In this document: piece after piece, positions 46,763 to 54,137 of the stretch
How positions within the stretch are numbered: the first letter of the stretch is position 1
How the letters are laid out: every line of letters starts with the position of its first letter
Virus record (IMG/VR): IMGVR_UViG_3300022074_000055
Span: 1 to 54,137 of that record
DNA: 54,137 nucleotides
Strand: one strand, 5' to 3'
Source of the DNA: a virus
Made by a program: the position numbers and the translations under genes
Notes under the pieces: generated by a model
Databases searched by the model: none
Seen by the model: only the letters and a program-made list of their open reading frames with translations
What the model was told of the DNA's origin: nothing

Positions 46763-47649
46763 TGGCAAGTTCATATACAACAAACCTTGGCATCGAAAAA
46801 CCAGCAACAGGTGAACAATCTGGTACTTGGGGTGCTACAACAAATACAAACTTTGATATATTAGATCAAGCGATAGATGGCATCATATCTATAACGCTAT
46901 CAAGTGCTGGGTCTTCTGGATCTCCTAACTCCTTACCTATAAGTGATGGAGCAGTATCGAATGGTCGTAACAAGTTTATAGAGTTTACAGATAGTGGAGA
47001 TTTAGGTGCTACCGCATATGTGCAATTAACACCTAATGATGCAGAAAAAACTGTTCATATAAGAAATAGCTTATCAGGCAGTCGATCAATTCTTATCTTT
47101 CAAGGAACCTACAACTCAGGTAGAGACTTTGAGATAACCAACGGTAGTGACGTTTTCTTAAAATTTAGCGGTGGCGGTTCTACAGCAACAGTTACCGATG
47201 TGTATGCTAGTTTGGCTGTGACAAAAATTGATGCCGCGACCTTGGCTATCGGAGGTACAAATGTAACCTCTACTGCTGCTGAATTAAATATTTTGGATGG
47301 TGTTACATCCACAGCTACAGAGTTGAATAAGCTAGATGGTGTAACCGCAACAACAACAGAACTTAATTACGTAGATACAACCGCAGGAACTGTTGCCGCT
47401 TCAAAAGCGGTAGTCGTAGATAGCAACAAAGATACAAGCGGTGCAAGAAATATAACTGCGACAGGTGTTATTGCTTCAACAGCAGATGGTGCTACTGCCC
47501 TACAATTAGGTCCAAGTGGTCACTTTACAGCCGAAGTAGATTCAAGCAATCGTTTAGTGTTTAAATTTAATGGCACAGTAATAATGAGACTTTCTAGTGC
47601 TGGAGCATTAGAAACAGCCGATAACATAACAGCATATCAGAGCTTCTAG
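46762..47649 (+). CDS. Tail fibre protein with ELNILDG repeats
   Basis: 295 residues. Opens ASSYTTNLGIEKPATGEQSG and WGATTNTNFDILDQAIDGI, the usual N-terminus of phage fibre proteins. It carries TAAELNILDGVTSTATELNK-type repeats found in fibre shafts. The C-terminal part (VDSSNRLVFKFNGTVIMRLS) resembles a trimerising tip. Confidence 0.75.
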   Translation: MASSYTTNLGIEKPATGEQSGTWGATTNTNFDILDQAIDGIISITLSSAGSSGSPNSLPISDGAVSNGRNKFIEFTDSGDLGATAYVQLTPNDAEKTVHIRNSLSGSRSILIFQGTYNSGRDFEITNGSDVFLKFSGGGSTATVTDVYASLAVTKIDAATLAIGGTNVTSTAAELNILDGVTSTATELNKLDGVTATTTELNYVDTTAGTVAASKAVVVDSNKDTSGARNITATGVIASTADGATALQLGPSGHFTAEVDSSNRLVFKFNGTVIMRLSSAGALETADNITAYQSF

Positions 47650-47651
47650 TC

Positions 47652-48356
47652 ATGGTTTTACCTACCAGTGGTGCAATATCTTTAGGGCAAATGGCTACAG
47701 AATATAGCGATAGTCAACCTAACTCTATGAATGAATTTTATAGAGGTGGTAGCCTTGTCCCCACTACTGTATCAGGAAGCGCAACACAAGCAGCCCCGTC
47801 TTCTGATGGAACATACTCTGACTTTGGAGGGGTAACTGGGTTAACATTAGTTAGAGCTTTAACAAGCACTACAACGTGGGTTCCATCAAATGGAGGTAAT
47901 GGTGGAATAAATACTGTTTATAGATCAGCAGGCAGTAGTATTACACTAGGTAGTAGTAATTCCAATCGATTGAAGTATGGTGGTAGAGGAAGAGACTCAA
48001 GTGGAACCATTAGTGTTAGTTATTCAGGAGGCTCTACATCTGGTGGTTTTGGCACTGGTGGAACCATTTCTGCAAATATTACCTTAAATGCTACTGGTCC
48101 ATATACTCTAACTCCTAACCAAAATGTTGATATTGGTTATGCTTATAGATCGGTTACTTCTTCTACTGTTTACACTTTTACAAACAACACAGGTTTTGAT
48201 GTAACAATAGAAGGAACTACTATTGCAAATGGAGCGAGTTCTGCAATTTCTCCGTCTGGAGATTATAATATTTCCTTCACAATAAACGCTAATCCCAATG
48301 TTCCTACTAGTGGCACAATAGATTTTGCTGATTTTTACGGAGGCAGAGCAAGTTAA
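47652..48356 (+). CDS. Fibre-block structural protein
   Basis: 234 residues. The opening LPTSGAISLGQMATEYSDSQ with a closing IDFADFYGGRAS is a module found in many phage structural proteins (ISLSQ...DFYG). The middle is a Gly/Ser/Thr-rich beta domain. Overlaps the next start by one base. Confidence 0.65.
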   Translation: MVLPTSGAISLGQMATEYSDSQPNSMNEFYRGGSLVPTTVSGSATQAAPSSDGTYSDFGGVTGLTLVRALTSTTTWVPSNGGNGGINTVYRSAGSSITLGSSNSNRLKYGGRGRDSSGTISVSYSGGSTSGGFGTGGTISANITLNATGPYTLTPNQNVDIGYAYRSVTSSTVYTFTNNTGFDVTIEGTTIANGASSAISPSGDYNISFTINANPNVPTSGTIDFADFYGGRAS

Positions 48357-48874
48357 TGCCTTTAACTAAATTACAGTTTAGACCCGGAATCAACAGAGAA
48401 ACCACTTCATATTCTAATGAAGGGGGTTGGTTCGATGGGGACAAAATCAGATTTAGGTTTGGCTTCCCAGAGAAAATAGGGGGTTGGAATAAATATACCT
48501 CTAGTACATATCTTGGAACACCAAGAACTTTACATGCTTGGGTCACTTTAGCAAGTGACAGATATCTAGCTGTTGGTACAAATGTAAAATATTACATTGA
48601 ATCAGGAGGAGATTTTAATGATATAACCCCTGTTAGGCTTAGTGTAAGACAGCCTTTTGCAGTCACAGGAGTTGAAGGAACTACTTCTGTAAATTCAGTA
48701 GTTATAGGATTATCAACAGAACCAACTGTTTCTGTCACAGGAGTTGAAGGAACTACTTCTTTAGGTGCTGTTTCAGTAAGTGCAATACCATCGCCTGCAC
48801 CATTGTTTGCTACAAGCGCATTGGGTACTGTAACAGTTATAACATCTGATGTAGATGTTCCAGTGGGAGGCTAG
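48356..48874 (+). CDS. Split gp10-like tail protein, N-terminal part with inserted repeats
   Basis: 172 residues. MPLTKLQFRPGINRETTSYS, NEGGWFDGDKIRFRFGFPEK and IGGWNKYTSS form the N-terminus of a large marine phage tail protein, comparable in role to P22 gp10. After YYIESGGDFNDITPVRLS the expected continuation is replaced by VTGVEGTTSVNSVVIG and VTGVEGTTSLGAVSVS, units like those of the 44852 protein, and the frame then ends. The remainder of the protein is the next gene. Confidence 0.65.
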   Translation: MPLTKLQFRPGINRETTSYSNEGGWFDGDKIRFRFGFPEKIGGWNKYTSSTYLGTPRTLHAWVTLASDRYLAVGTNVKYYIESGGDFNDITPVRLSVRQPFAVTGVEGTTSVNSVVIGLSTEPTVSVTGVEGTTSLGAVSVSAIPSPAPLFATSALGTVTVITSDVDVPVGG

Positions 48875-48878
48875 ATAA

Positions 48879-50432
48879 ATGTCCTTAATTACTTTCACCA
48901 CCACTTCTGGAAGTTCTACTGTAACAGTTAATCATTCAAATCATGGGGCGGTAACAGGCAGCTTTGTTATTTTTTCAAATATAACTTTTGGCGCAGGATC
49001 AACTTACGATAGTTTAATAGCTCTCTTAACAGGAGAGTTTGATATGACTGTTATAACTGGAAGCACTTACACAGTTACACTTTCTTCAAACGCTGGGTTT
49101 GATTTAACAGACGCTGGAGCTTGCGATGCAGATTACTTACTTAATAAAGGAAGTGTTTCTCAATTATTAGGAACGGGTTGGGGGGCTGACTCTTGGGGCG
49201 CAGGAGGTTGGGGTCTGGCAGCTAGTGATGCTATTACACTAGATGAAGCTTTACGCATTTGGAAACAAGATAATTTTGGAGAAGACTTAATAATACTTCC
49301 TCAAAACGGTTTATTATATTATTGGGACAAAACCCAAGGCTTTAGCTCTAGAGCTTTCCCCATAACTCAAAGAGATTCTAACGCACCCACTATTAGCAAA
49401 AATGTTTTAGTGTCCGATAGAGACAGACATGTAATAACTTTTGGGACAACCCCTTTCGGGGGCACTGAGCTAGATCCTCTTTTAATTCGTTTTAGTAGTC
49501 AAGAAGACCCTTTTGATTGGACACCTACTGCAACAAACACTGCTGGAGATTTAAGAGTTGGGTCAGGCTCTGAAATTGTTGCCGCTGTTGAAACAAGACG
49601 AGAAATTGTAGTCATAACAGATACAAGTGTACATTCTTTGCAGTTTATTGGCGCACCTTTTACTTTTGGAATTTCTCAAATATCGGGGAATGTTACAATC
49701 AGAAACTCTAACGCAGCTATAGCAAACAATGATACAGTTTTTTGGATGGGTGTGGATAGGTTTTACTTATACGATGGACGTGTTCAACCTATACCTTGCA
49801 CTGTAAAAGATTATGTGTTTGAAGATTTTGATACTACCAACAGTGAAAAAGTAATAGCTGGTTTAAATACCGCTTATGGGGAGGTTGTTTGGTACTACCC
49901 TTCCAAGTCTGGAGGAACGGGGGAAAATGATAAGTATGTAATTTATAATTACGAAGAAAAAGTTTGGTACTATGGCAACTTAGCTAGGTCTGCTTGGTTA
50001 GACAGAGGTATATATGAATATCCTTTTGGAGCCACAAATGATACTGATTCTGTTGCAGCTAGTCAGTTGTATACTCACGAGATTGGTAACAACGCAGACG
50101 ACTTAGCCTTGACCGCGTTCATTGACTCCAGCCCTATAGACATAGCAGATGGAGAACAGTTTGCTTTAATCCGTAGATTTATTCCTGATATTGATTTTTC
50201 AAGCTCTACTACGGGTGCAACAAAAGAAGCTACTTATACGTTAAAAGGACAAAGATATCCTGGAACAGGGTTTACAACAAATGATGCTTTTACCGTTAGT
50301 AGCACCACTGAACAAAAAAACTCTCGTGTTAGAGGTCGCTCTTTTGGTATTAAAGTTCAAAGTAGTGGTTCTGGCGTTGCTTGGAGACTAGGCTCGAATC
50401 GTGTAGATGTTAAAACAGATGGCAGAAGATGA
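48879..50432 (+). CDS. Split gp10-like tail protein, main part
   Basis: 517 residues from ATG 48879, with GGGAGG 8 bases upstream, four bases after the previous stop. Starts ITFTTTSGSSTVTVNHSNHG, then GTGWGADSWGAGGWGLA, ALRIWKQDNFGEDLIILPQN, GLLYYWDKTQGF and a beta-propeller-like body. This is the usual continuation of the MPLTKLQFRPGINRE protein, so the two products probably act as one tail hub or needle part. Confidence 0.7.
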   Translation: MSLITFTTTSGSSTVTVNHSNHGAVTGSFVIFSNITFGAGSTYDSLIALLTGEFDMTVITGSTYTVTLSSNAGFDLTDAGACDADYLLNKGSVSQLLGTGWGADSWGAGGWGLAASDAITLDEALRIWKQDNFGEDLIILPQNGLLYYWDKTQGFSSRAFPITQRDSNAPTISKNVLVSDRDRHVITFGTTPFGGTELDPLLIRFSSQEDPFDWTPTATNTAGDLRVGSGSEIVAAVETRREIVVITDTSVHSLQFIGAPFTFGISQISGNVTIRNSNAAIANNDTVFWMGVDRFYLYDGRVQPIPCTVKDYVFEDFDTTNSEKVIAGLNTAYGEVVWYYPSKSGGTGENDKYVIYNYEEKVWYYGNLARSAWLDRGIYEYPFGATNDTDSVAASQLYTHEIGNNADDLALTAFIDSSPIDIADGEQFALIRRFIPDIDFSSSTTGATKEATYTLKGQRYPGTGFTTNDAFTVSSTTEQKNSRVRGRSFGIKVQSSGSGVAWRLGSNRVDVKTDGRR

Positions 50433-50656
50433 GTAGAGAATTAGTACCACCACAGTTTTCTGTACCGCCCGAAGAGTATGATAGAACGTATTTTGATGAT
50501 ATGGTTCGCAGTTTGTCTCAACTTGTGATACAACTAAATAACCCAGGTGAGTTAAGGGGTACTAAAATAACTCTCACTGACTTACCTATATCTCCTTCTG
50601 GACTTGAAACAGGAGCATTGTATAATGATAACGGAACTATTAAGGTAGTGACATGA
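50429..50656 (+). CDS. Small virion-region protein
   Basis: 75 residues, start overlapping the previous stop. MSRELVPPQFSVPPEEYDRT, YFDDMVRSLSQLVIQLNNPG, ending GALYNDNGTIKVV. A common small protein after the gp10-like gene in marine phages; role unknown. Confidence 0.55.
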   Translation: MSRELVPPQFSVPPEEYDRTYFDDMVRSLSQLVIQLNNPGELRGTKITLTDLPISPSGLETGALYNDNGTIKVVT

Positions 50657-51411
50657 ATTTAGGTGATTTAGTAAAAACAATAGCTCCAGTTGTTGCAGGA
50701 GCGTATTTAGGCCCTGTAGGTGGTGCTGTTGCTTCTGGTTTAGGGGCAGTTGCTACTGGCGGAAAACCAAAAGATGCTCTAAGATATGCATTGCTTTCTG
50801 GTCTTGGTGGAGTAGGGGCGCAAAAGTTTTTTCCTGCAGCAGATCCTGCAACGCAAGCCGTAACAACCGCAGGGTCTTTGATGCGTCAAGGAGCAGACCC
50901 CACAATGGCAAATGTTGCCGCTAAAATGGCAAATCAAACAGCAAGACAAGCTGTAGCGGCCCCAGAAGCAAAAACAATTTCAGGAGAACTTCTTTCTTCA
51001 TTGGGTTTTGCTGGTACAGAAGATGATCCTAATTTATTATTTAAAGTTTTAAACACAGACTTAGGGCAAGGAATTGGTGCTGGATTATTGGCTCAATTGC
51101 TATCTGGTTTAGAGGAAGAAGAAGATACAAGGTCAGAATTTGAAAAAAGACCTTTTGGTGCTGGTGGACCAGGTGGACAACTTGGCGGTATAAATTATAT
51201 GGAAGATGGTGGAGATACATACTTTCCCAGACGCAATGGCGGTATAAGCCCTAGCGAGGGCTCTGGTACGAAAGATGATGTACCAGCTATGCTGATGGCT
51301 GGTGAGTTTGTTATGACCCGTGATGCTGTTGAGGGCGCAGGAGATGGGGATATTAATCAAGGCATCAATCGCATGTATAATATGATGGATAAATTTGAGA
51401 GGATGGCATAA
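50653..51411 (+). CDS. Virion-internal protein with DDVPAMLMAGEF motif
   Basis: 252 residues. Gly/Ala-rich N-terminus with a glycine zipper (APVVAGAYLGPVGGAVASGL, GAVATGG) that may insert in membrane. The C-terminal part has SGTKDDVPAMLMAGEFVMTR and DAVEGAGDGDINQGINRMY, a motif of phage virion-internal or tape-like proteins. Followed by other ejection protein genes. Confidence 0.65.
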   Translation: MNLGDLVKTIAPVVAGAYLGPVGGAVASGLGAVATGGKPKDALRYALLSGLGGVGAQKFFPAADPATQAVTTAGSLMRQGADPTMANVAAKMANQTARQAVAAPEAKTISGELLSSLGFAGTEDDPNLLFKVLNTDLGQGIGAGLLAQLLSGLEEEEDTRSEFEKRPFGAGGPGGQLGGINYMEDGGDTYFPRRNGGISPSEGSGTKDDVPAMLMAGEFVMTRDAVEGAGDGDINQGINRMYNMMDKFERMA

Positions 51412-52304
51412 TGGCAATCACTACTGAAGCCCAGAGACTCGCGCCTTTCTTAGAAGGTCTTGAAAAAAGAATACTGCAAACTGCTTTTGGTACGTTTGAT
51501 GGTTCTACGCAAACAGATCCTGGTTTATTAGACCAGCCACTTCAGCTTCCTGAGTATCAAATAGCAGGGCTTGACCCGTTACAAAATGCTGCTATGCAGC
51601 AAGCGCAAGCGCAGTTTGGTGCTTTTCAACCATACTTACAAGCTGGCGCTGAAGGAACACAATTAGGAATTGGCGCGGCACTTTCGGGATTAGGATTTTT
51701 AAGACCCGATGCTGCACAGCAATTTATGAACCCTTATCAATCCAATGTTATTGACGAAATAAATAGACAAGCGGCAATTGGACAGCAAGGAATAGCTCAG
51801 AAGGCTATTACTTCTGGCGCATTTGGGGGAAGCAGGGAAGGTATTCAAAGAGCAGAGGCAGAAGGACGTAGACTTGCTACTGTTGGAGAAGCTCAAAGAA
51901 AAGGTTATCAAGACGCTGTAGCCGCTGCACAGAGAGCCGCACAGTTATCTGGTGGTTTAGGTCAGGCAATAGGCCAGCAAGCTTCTACATTAGGCGATAT
52001 AGGTAGATTACAGTCTGAATTAGGTAGAGCAGACATACAGTCTCTTACTTCTTTAGGAAGCGCAAGACAGGCTCAGTCACAAGCAGAACTCGATGCACAG
52101 AGACAAAACTTAATGCAACAATATCAAGATCCGTTTACAAGACTACAGCTTGGGAGTCAGTTGTTAAAGGGAACGCCTAGCGGAAGTCTTTCCTCAACAT
52201 TTGAATCGGTGACTCAACCTCAAGCGAATCCATTCTTGCAAGGTCTTGGATTTGCTACTTACGGTCAGTCACAATTTGGTGGCCCTACAGCAGCAGGGGG
52301 ATAA
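51411..52304 (+). CDS. Ejection protein, Gln/Ala-rich helical (gp7-like role)
   Basis: 297 residues. LAPFLEGLEKRILQTAFG, QIAGLDPLQNAAMQQAQAQF and FMNPYQSNVIDEINRQAAIG, with AFGGSREGIQRAEAEGR, form a helical Gln/Ala-rich protein typical of podovirus internal proteins. It likely enters the cell with DNA. Role from composition and order. Confidence 0.65.
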   Translation: MAITTEAQRLAPFLEGLEKRILQTAFGTFDGSTQTDPGLLDQPLQLPEYQIAGLDPLQNAAMQQAQAQFGAFQPYLQAGAEGTQLGIGAALSGLGFLRPDAAQQFMNPYQSNVIDEINRQAAIGQQGIAQKAITSGAFGGSREGIQRAEAEGRRLATVGEAQRKGYQDAVAAAQRAAQLSGGLGQAIGQQASTLGDIGRLQSELGRADIQSLTSLGSARQAQSQAELDAQRQNLMQQYQDPFTRLQLGSQLLKGTPSGSLSSTFESVTQPQANPFLQGLGFATYGQSQFGGPTAAGG

Positions 52305-52307
52305 GTC

Positions 52308-54050
52308 ATGGCAGATATACTTGATATTTTAAAATCTGGGATAGGTGCTGTACCAAAAGCGTTATCATTAGACTTGTCAGACAAATCAGATATAGCGGAT
52401 TTATATGCGGCTCAACCAGATGATAGTAGATTTTACAGAGTATTTAAAAAAGGTGCTGAATCTTTGTTGGGAATGCCCTCAACAATTCTAGATTTAAATG
52501 ATTTAGCTGCTCAAGGAATAAGGCAAGGCACTGATTTTTTATTTGGACAAACTCCTTATACAGAGGAAGCTGGAACAGGATTGGGAAGTTTTATTACTCC
52601 AGATGGGGAAACTCGTTTGACTGACGTAGACAGAAATCCTTTAAGGGGTATTAATTTTGATGACATGGGCATAGGTTTTGAAGATGCACCTGATGACGTT
52701 ACCGAACAATTAAATCAATTATCAGATAGTTTAAAAGAACAATCAGAGTCTACTGCAACGCAAACAGATACATCAAAAAAACAAGACCAAGGAATTGCAC
52801 CTGATGTAGCTCTTGATAATGTTAGCAGAGGTGATGTGCCTGATGCTCCTCAAGAAGAGCAATTAAGCCCTTTAGAAAAAGCTTTTGAAGATGCAATGTC
52901 TGAATATGAAAATATTAATGCAGGAGAAGAAACTCCAAGAAAAACTCTTGCAGAATATAAAAAAGATTTTGCAGATGCTACGGGTGTAGATGTTTCTGGA
53001 AAGGTTGATAAGAGTGCGGCATTGCAAGCATTCGGTCTTGCTTTGATGCAAAATCAAGCTGGTAAAGGTTTTAATGTCAGTAAGTTACTAACAAGTCTTG
53101 GTGAAGCTGGTGAGAAAGCCTCTCCAAAACTTGAAAAAGCCAGAGAAAGAGCAAGAACAGCACAATTAGCTGCTGGTAAATATGGTCTTGAGCAAGTTGC
53201 CGCAGATGATGCTACTGAAATTGCAACTAGAGTAGCTCAGAAAAAAGCTCTTAATGAGCTTAATAATACTAATCTTGATAATAAGTCAAAAGCTATTATA
53301 AAACAGGCTGAATTAGACAATAATATAGCGATAGCTAGATTAGACAACAGAACAAAATTAAGAGAAGCTTGGATAGCTAATCAAGAAGCCCCAGATTTAT
53401 ATACGGATAAAACCGAAAAAATAGATTTGGTCCCTGGGTTAGAAGGTTTTCAAGTAAATGCTTATATAGAAGACCCAAATGTAGACGGCATTGTTCCTGT
53501 TAAACTAACGCCTGCAAGCTATAAATCTGTTGTTGGACAACTAAAAAGAAGAGAATCTTCTTTAAACAAAACAGCACAAGAATTTGAAAAACTACAAGGA
53601 TTAGTAGCCCAAGGTATTACTATACCAGAGCAATTTGCATCTACTATAAAAACCTTTGGTAAAGCCATAGGTTTTGGCGTTGGAGATGCCCCAACATCAA
53701 TAGAACAAGCAAAGTTTATTTTGAAGAAAATACAATCACAAAATGCACCTGAAATATTACAAGAAGCTGGAAAAACAATATCAGACGCAGACAGACAAAG
53801 AGTGAAAGATATAGTTGGTGATATATCTATGTTTAAAATAGATGAGGCAAGCACACAAGAAGTTCTTATGAAAATTAGAGATGTTTATAAAGAGATTGTT
53901 ACTGTTCAAAGACAAAACTTAGATACAGCATACGGAACTCTTGAAGAAATAGGGTATGCTTCTGGTCGTCCAACACAAGATATTGATGAAGAAATGGATG
54001 AAGATGCTGAAGCAGAACTAGCTCAATTACGAATTGATCAAGGGGGCTAA
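52308..54050 (+). CDS. Ejection protein, large helical
   Basis: 580 residues with GGGGGAT upstream. Acidic, helical: LLGMPSTILDLNDLAAQGIR near 55-75, an acidic linker, then KNQAGKGF-type region (GLALMQNQAGKGFNVSKLL), KLEKARERARTAQLAAGKYG and long coiled coils. Ends AELAQLRIDQGG, continuing across the circular junction to the 42-2936 gene. Probably part of the internal trans-envelope channel; no enzyme domain recognised. Confidence 0.65.
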   Translation: MADILDILKSGIGAVPKALSLDLSDKSDIADLYAAQPDDSRFYRVFKKGAESLLGMPSTILDLNDLAAQGIRQGTDFLFGQTPYTEEAGTGLGSFITPDGETRLTDVDRNPLRGINFDDMGIGFEDAPDDVTEQLNQLSDSLKEQSESTATQTDTSKKQDQGIAPDVALDNVSRGDVPDAPQEEQLSPLEKAFEDAMSEYENINAGEETPRKTLAEYKKDFADATGVDVSGKVDKSAALQAFGLALMQNQAGKGFNVSKLLTSLGEAGEKASPKLEKARERARTAQLAAGKYGLEQVAADDATEIATRVAQKKALNELNNTNLDNKSKAIIKQAELDNNIAIARLDNRTKLREAWIANQEAPDLYTDKTEKIDLVPGLEGFQVNAYIEDPNVDGIVPVKLTPASYKSVVGQLKRRESSLNKTAQEFEKLQGLVAQGITIPEQFASTIKTFGKAIGFGVGDAPTSIEQAKFILKKIQSQNAPEILQEAGKTISDADRQRVKDIVGDISMFKIDEASTQEVLMKIRDVYKEIVTVQRQNLDTAYGTLEEIGYASGRPTQDIDEEMDEDAEAELAQLRIDQGG

Positions 54051-54137
54051 TATGAACGCTCGTGAAGAGTTAACAATAAGAAGAGCTATAAAATCTGGTT
54101 CTCTTAGCCCTAAACAAGAGCTTTCTGCTAGAAGAGC
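54011..54137. repeat. Terminal direct repeat, right copy
   Basis: Identical to bases 1-127. See the left copy. Confidence 0.95.
54052..54137 (+). CDS. 5' end of the 42-2936 gene (wrap-around copy)
   Basis: ATG 54052 and the following 86 bases repeat the start of the large ejection protein gene that is complete at 42-2936. Present only because of the circular overlap. Confidence 0.9.
   Translation, partial: MNAREELTIRRAIKSGSLSPKQELSARR

Overview
The window is a complete double-stranded DNA phage genome shown as a linearised circle. Bases 1-127 are repeated exactly at 54011-54137, so the unique genome is 54,010 bp. The 127-base overlap looks like an assembler k-mer joining a circular or circularly permuted molecule. 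The virion genes describe a short-tailed phage (podovirus morphology): large terminase, an 811-residue portal, scaffold, HK97-type capsid protein, two neck adaptors, a gp10-like tail protein, many fibre-like proteins, and three or four internal ejection proteins. The DNA is AT-rich with small overlapping genes. Many small basic proteins resemble those I remember from marine metagenomic and pelagiphage-like genomes. A marine alphaproteobacterial host is therefore likely, but that is inference. I see no integrase, tRNA, DNA polymerase or RNA polymerase gene.

Layout. 42-3379: the last ejection protein and a lysozyme. 3376-3546: the only minus-strand gene, a small ribbon-helix-helix regulator. 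3576-13122: DNA metabolism (DUF1064 nuclease, Sak4-like ATPase, DUF669-like protein, C5 cytosine methyltransferase with a second gene nested in another frame, Cas4-like nuclease, TOPRIM-helicase, DUF6378, HNH-like protein) and a SleB-type cell-wall hydrolase. 13122-13304: a cluster of GGTRTCA repeats, a candidate origin or packaging site, just before the small terminase gene. 13879-19044: an accessory and regulatory island separating the small from the large terminase. It holds a gamma-glutamylcyclotransferase-like gene, an amidoligase gene, small unknown genes and an XRE regulator, with unusually GC-rich and structured intergenic regions. 19082-23978: a Pro-rich protein, the large terminase and six successive small proteins sharing one C-terminal tail. 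24161-37888: portal, membrane/lysis proteins, GroES-like cochaperonin, scaffold, capsid, basic small proteins and neck. 37889-50432: a long array of duplicated fibre-like genes, a large repeat protein and a split gp10-like gene. 50429-54050: virion-internal proteins.

The most striking signals are these. (1) A 260-codon gene lies entirely inside the methyltransferase gene in another frame, with its own strong Shine-Dalgarno and recognisable family motifs. (2) A regulatory network of four promoters carries the palindrome GAAA-N4-TTTC, in or next to the -35/-10 spacer. Three of the intergenic regions share a further palindrome GAACAATTGTTC, and five leaders have a hairpin followed by a CA-repeat and then the Shine-Dalgarno. 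(3) The octamer TGTTCGGG is enriched roughly 20-fold and clusters at 9.2-16.8 kb. (4) An amidoligase and a gamma-glutamylcyclotransferase occur under those shared promoters. (5) Two families of consecutive proteins have conserved C-terminal tails whose codons also form the ribosome binding site of the next gene.

Domain names come from recognition of motifs and memory of families. No database search was run.
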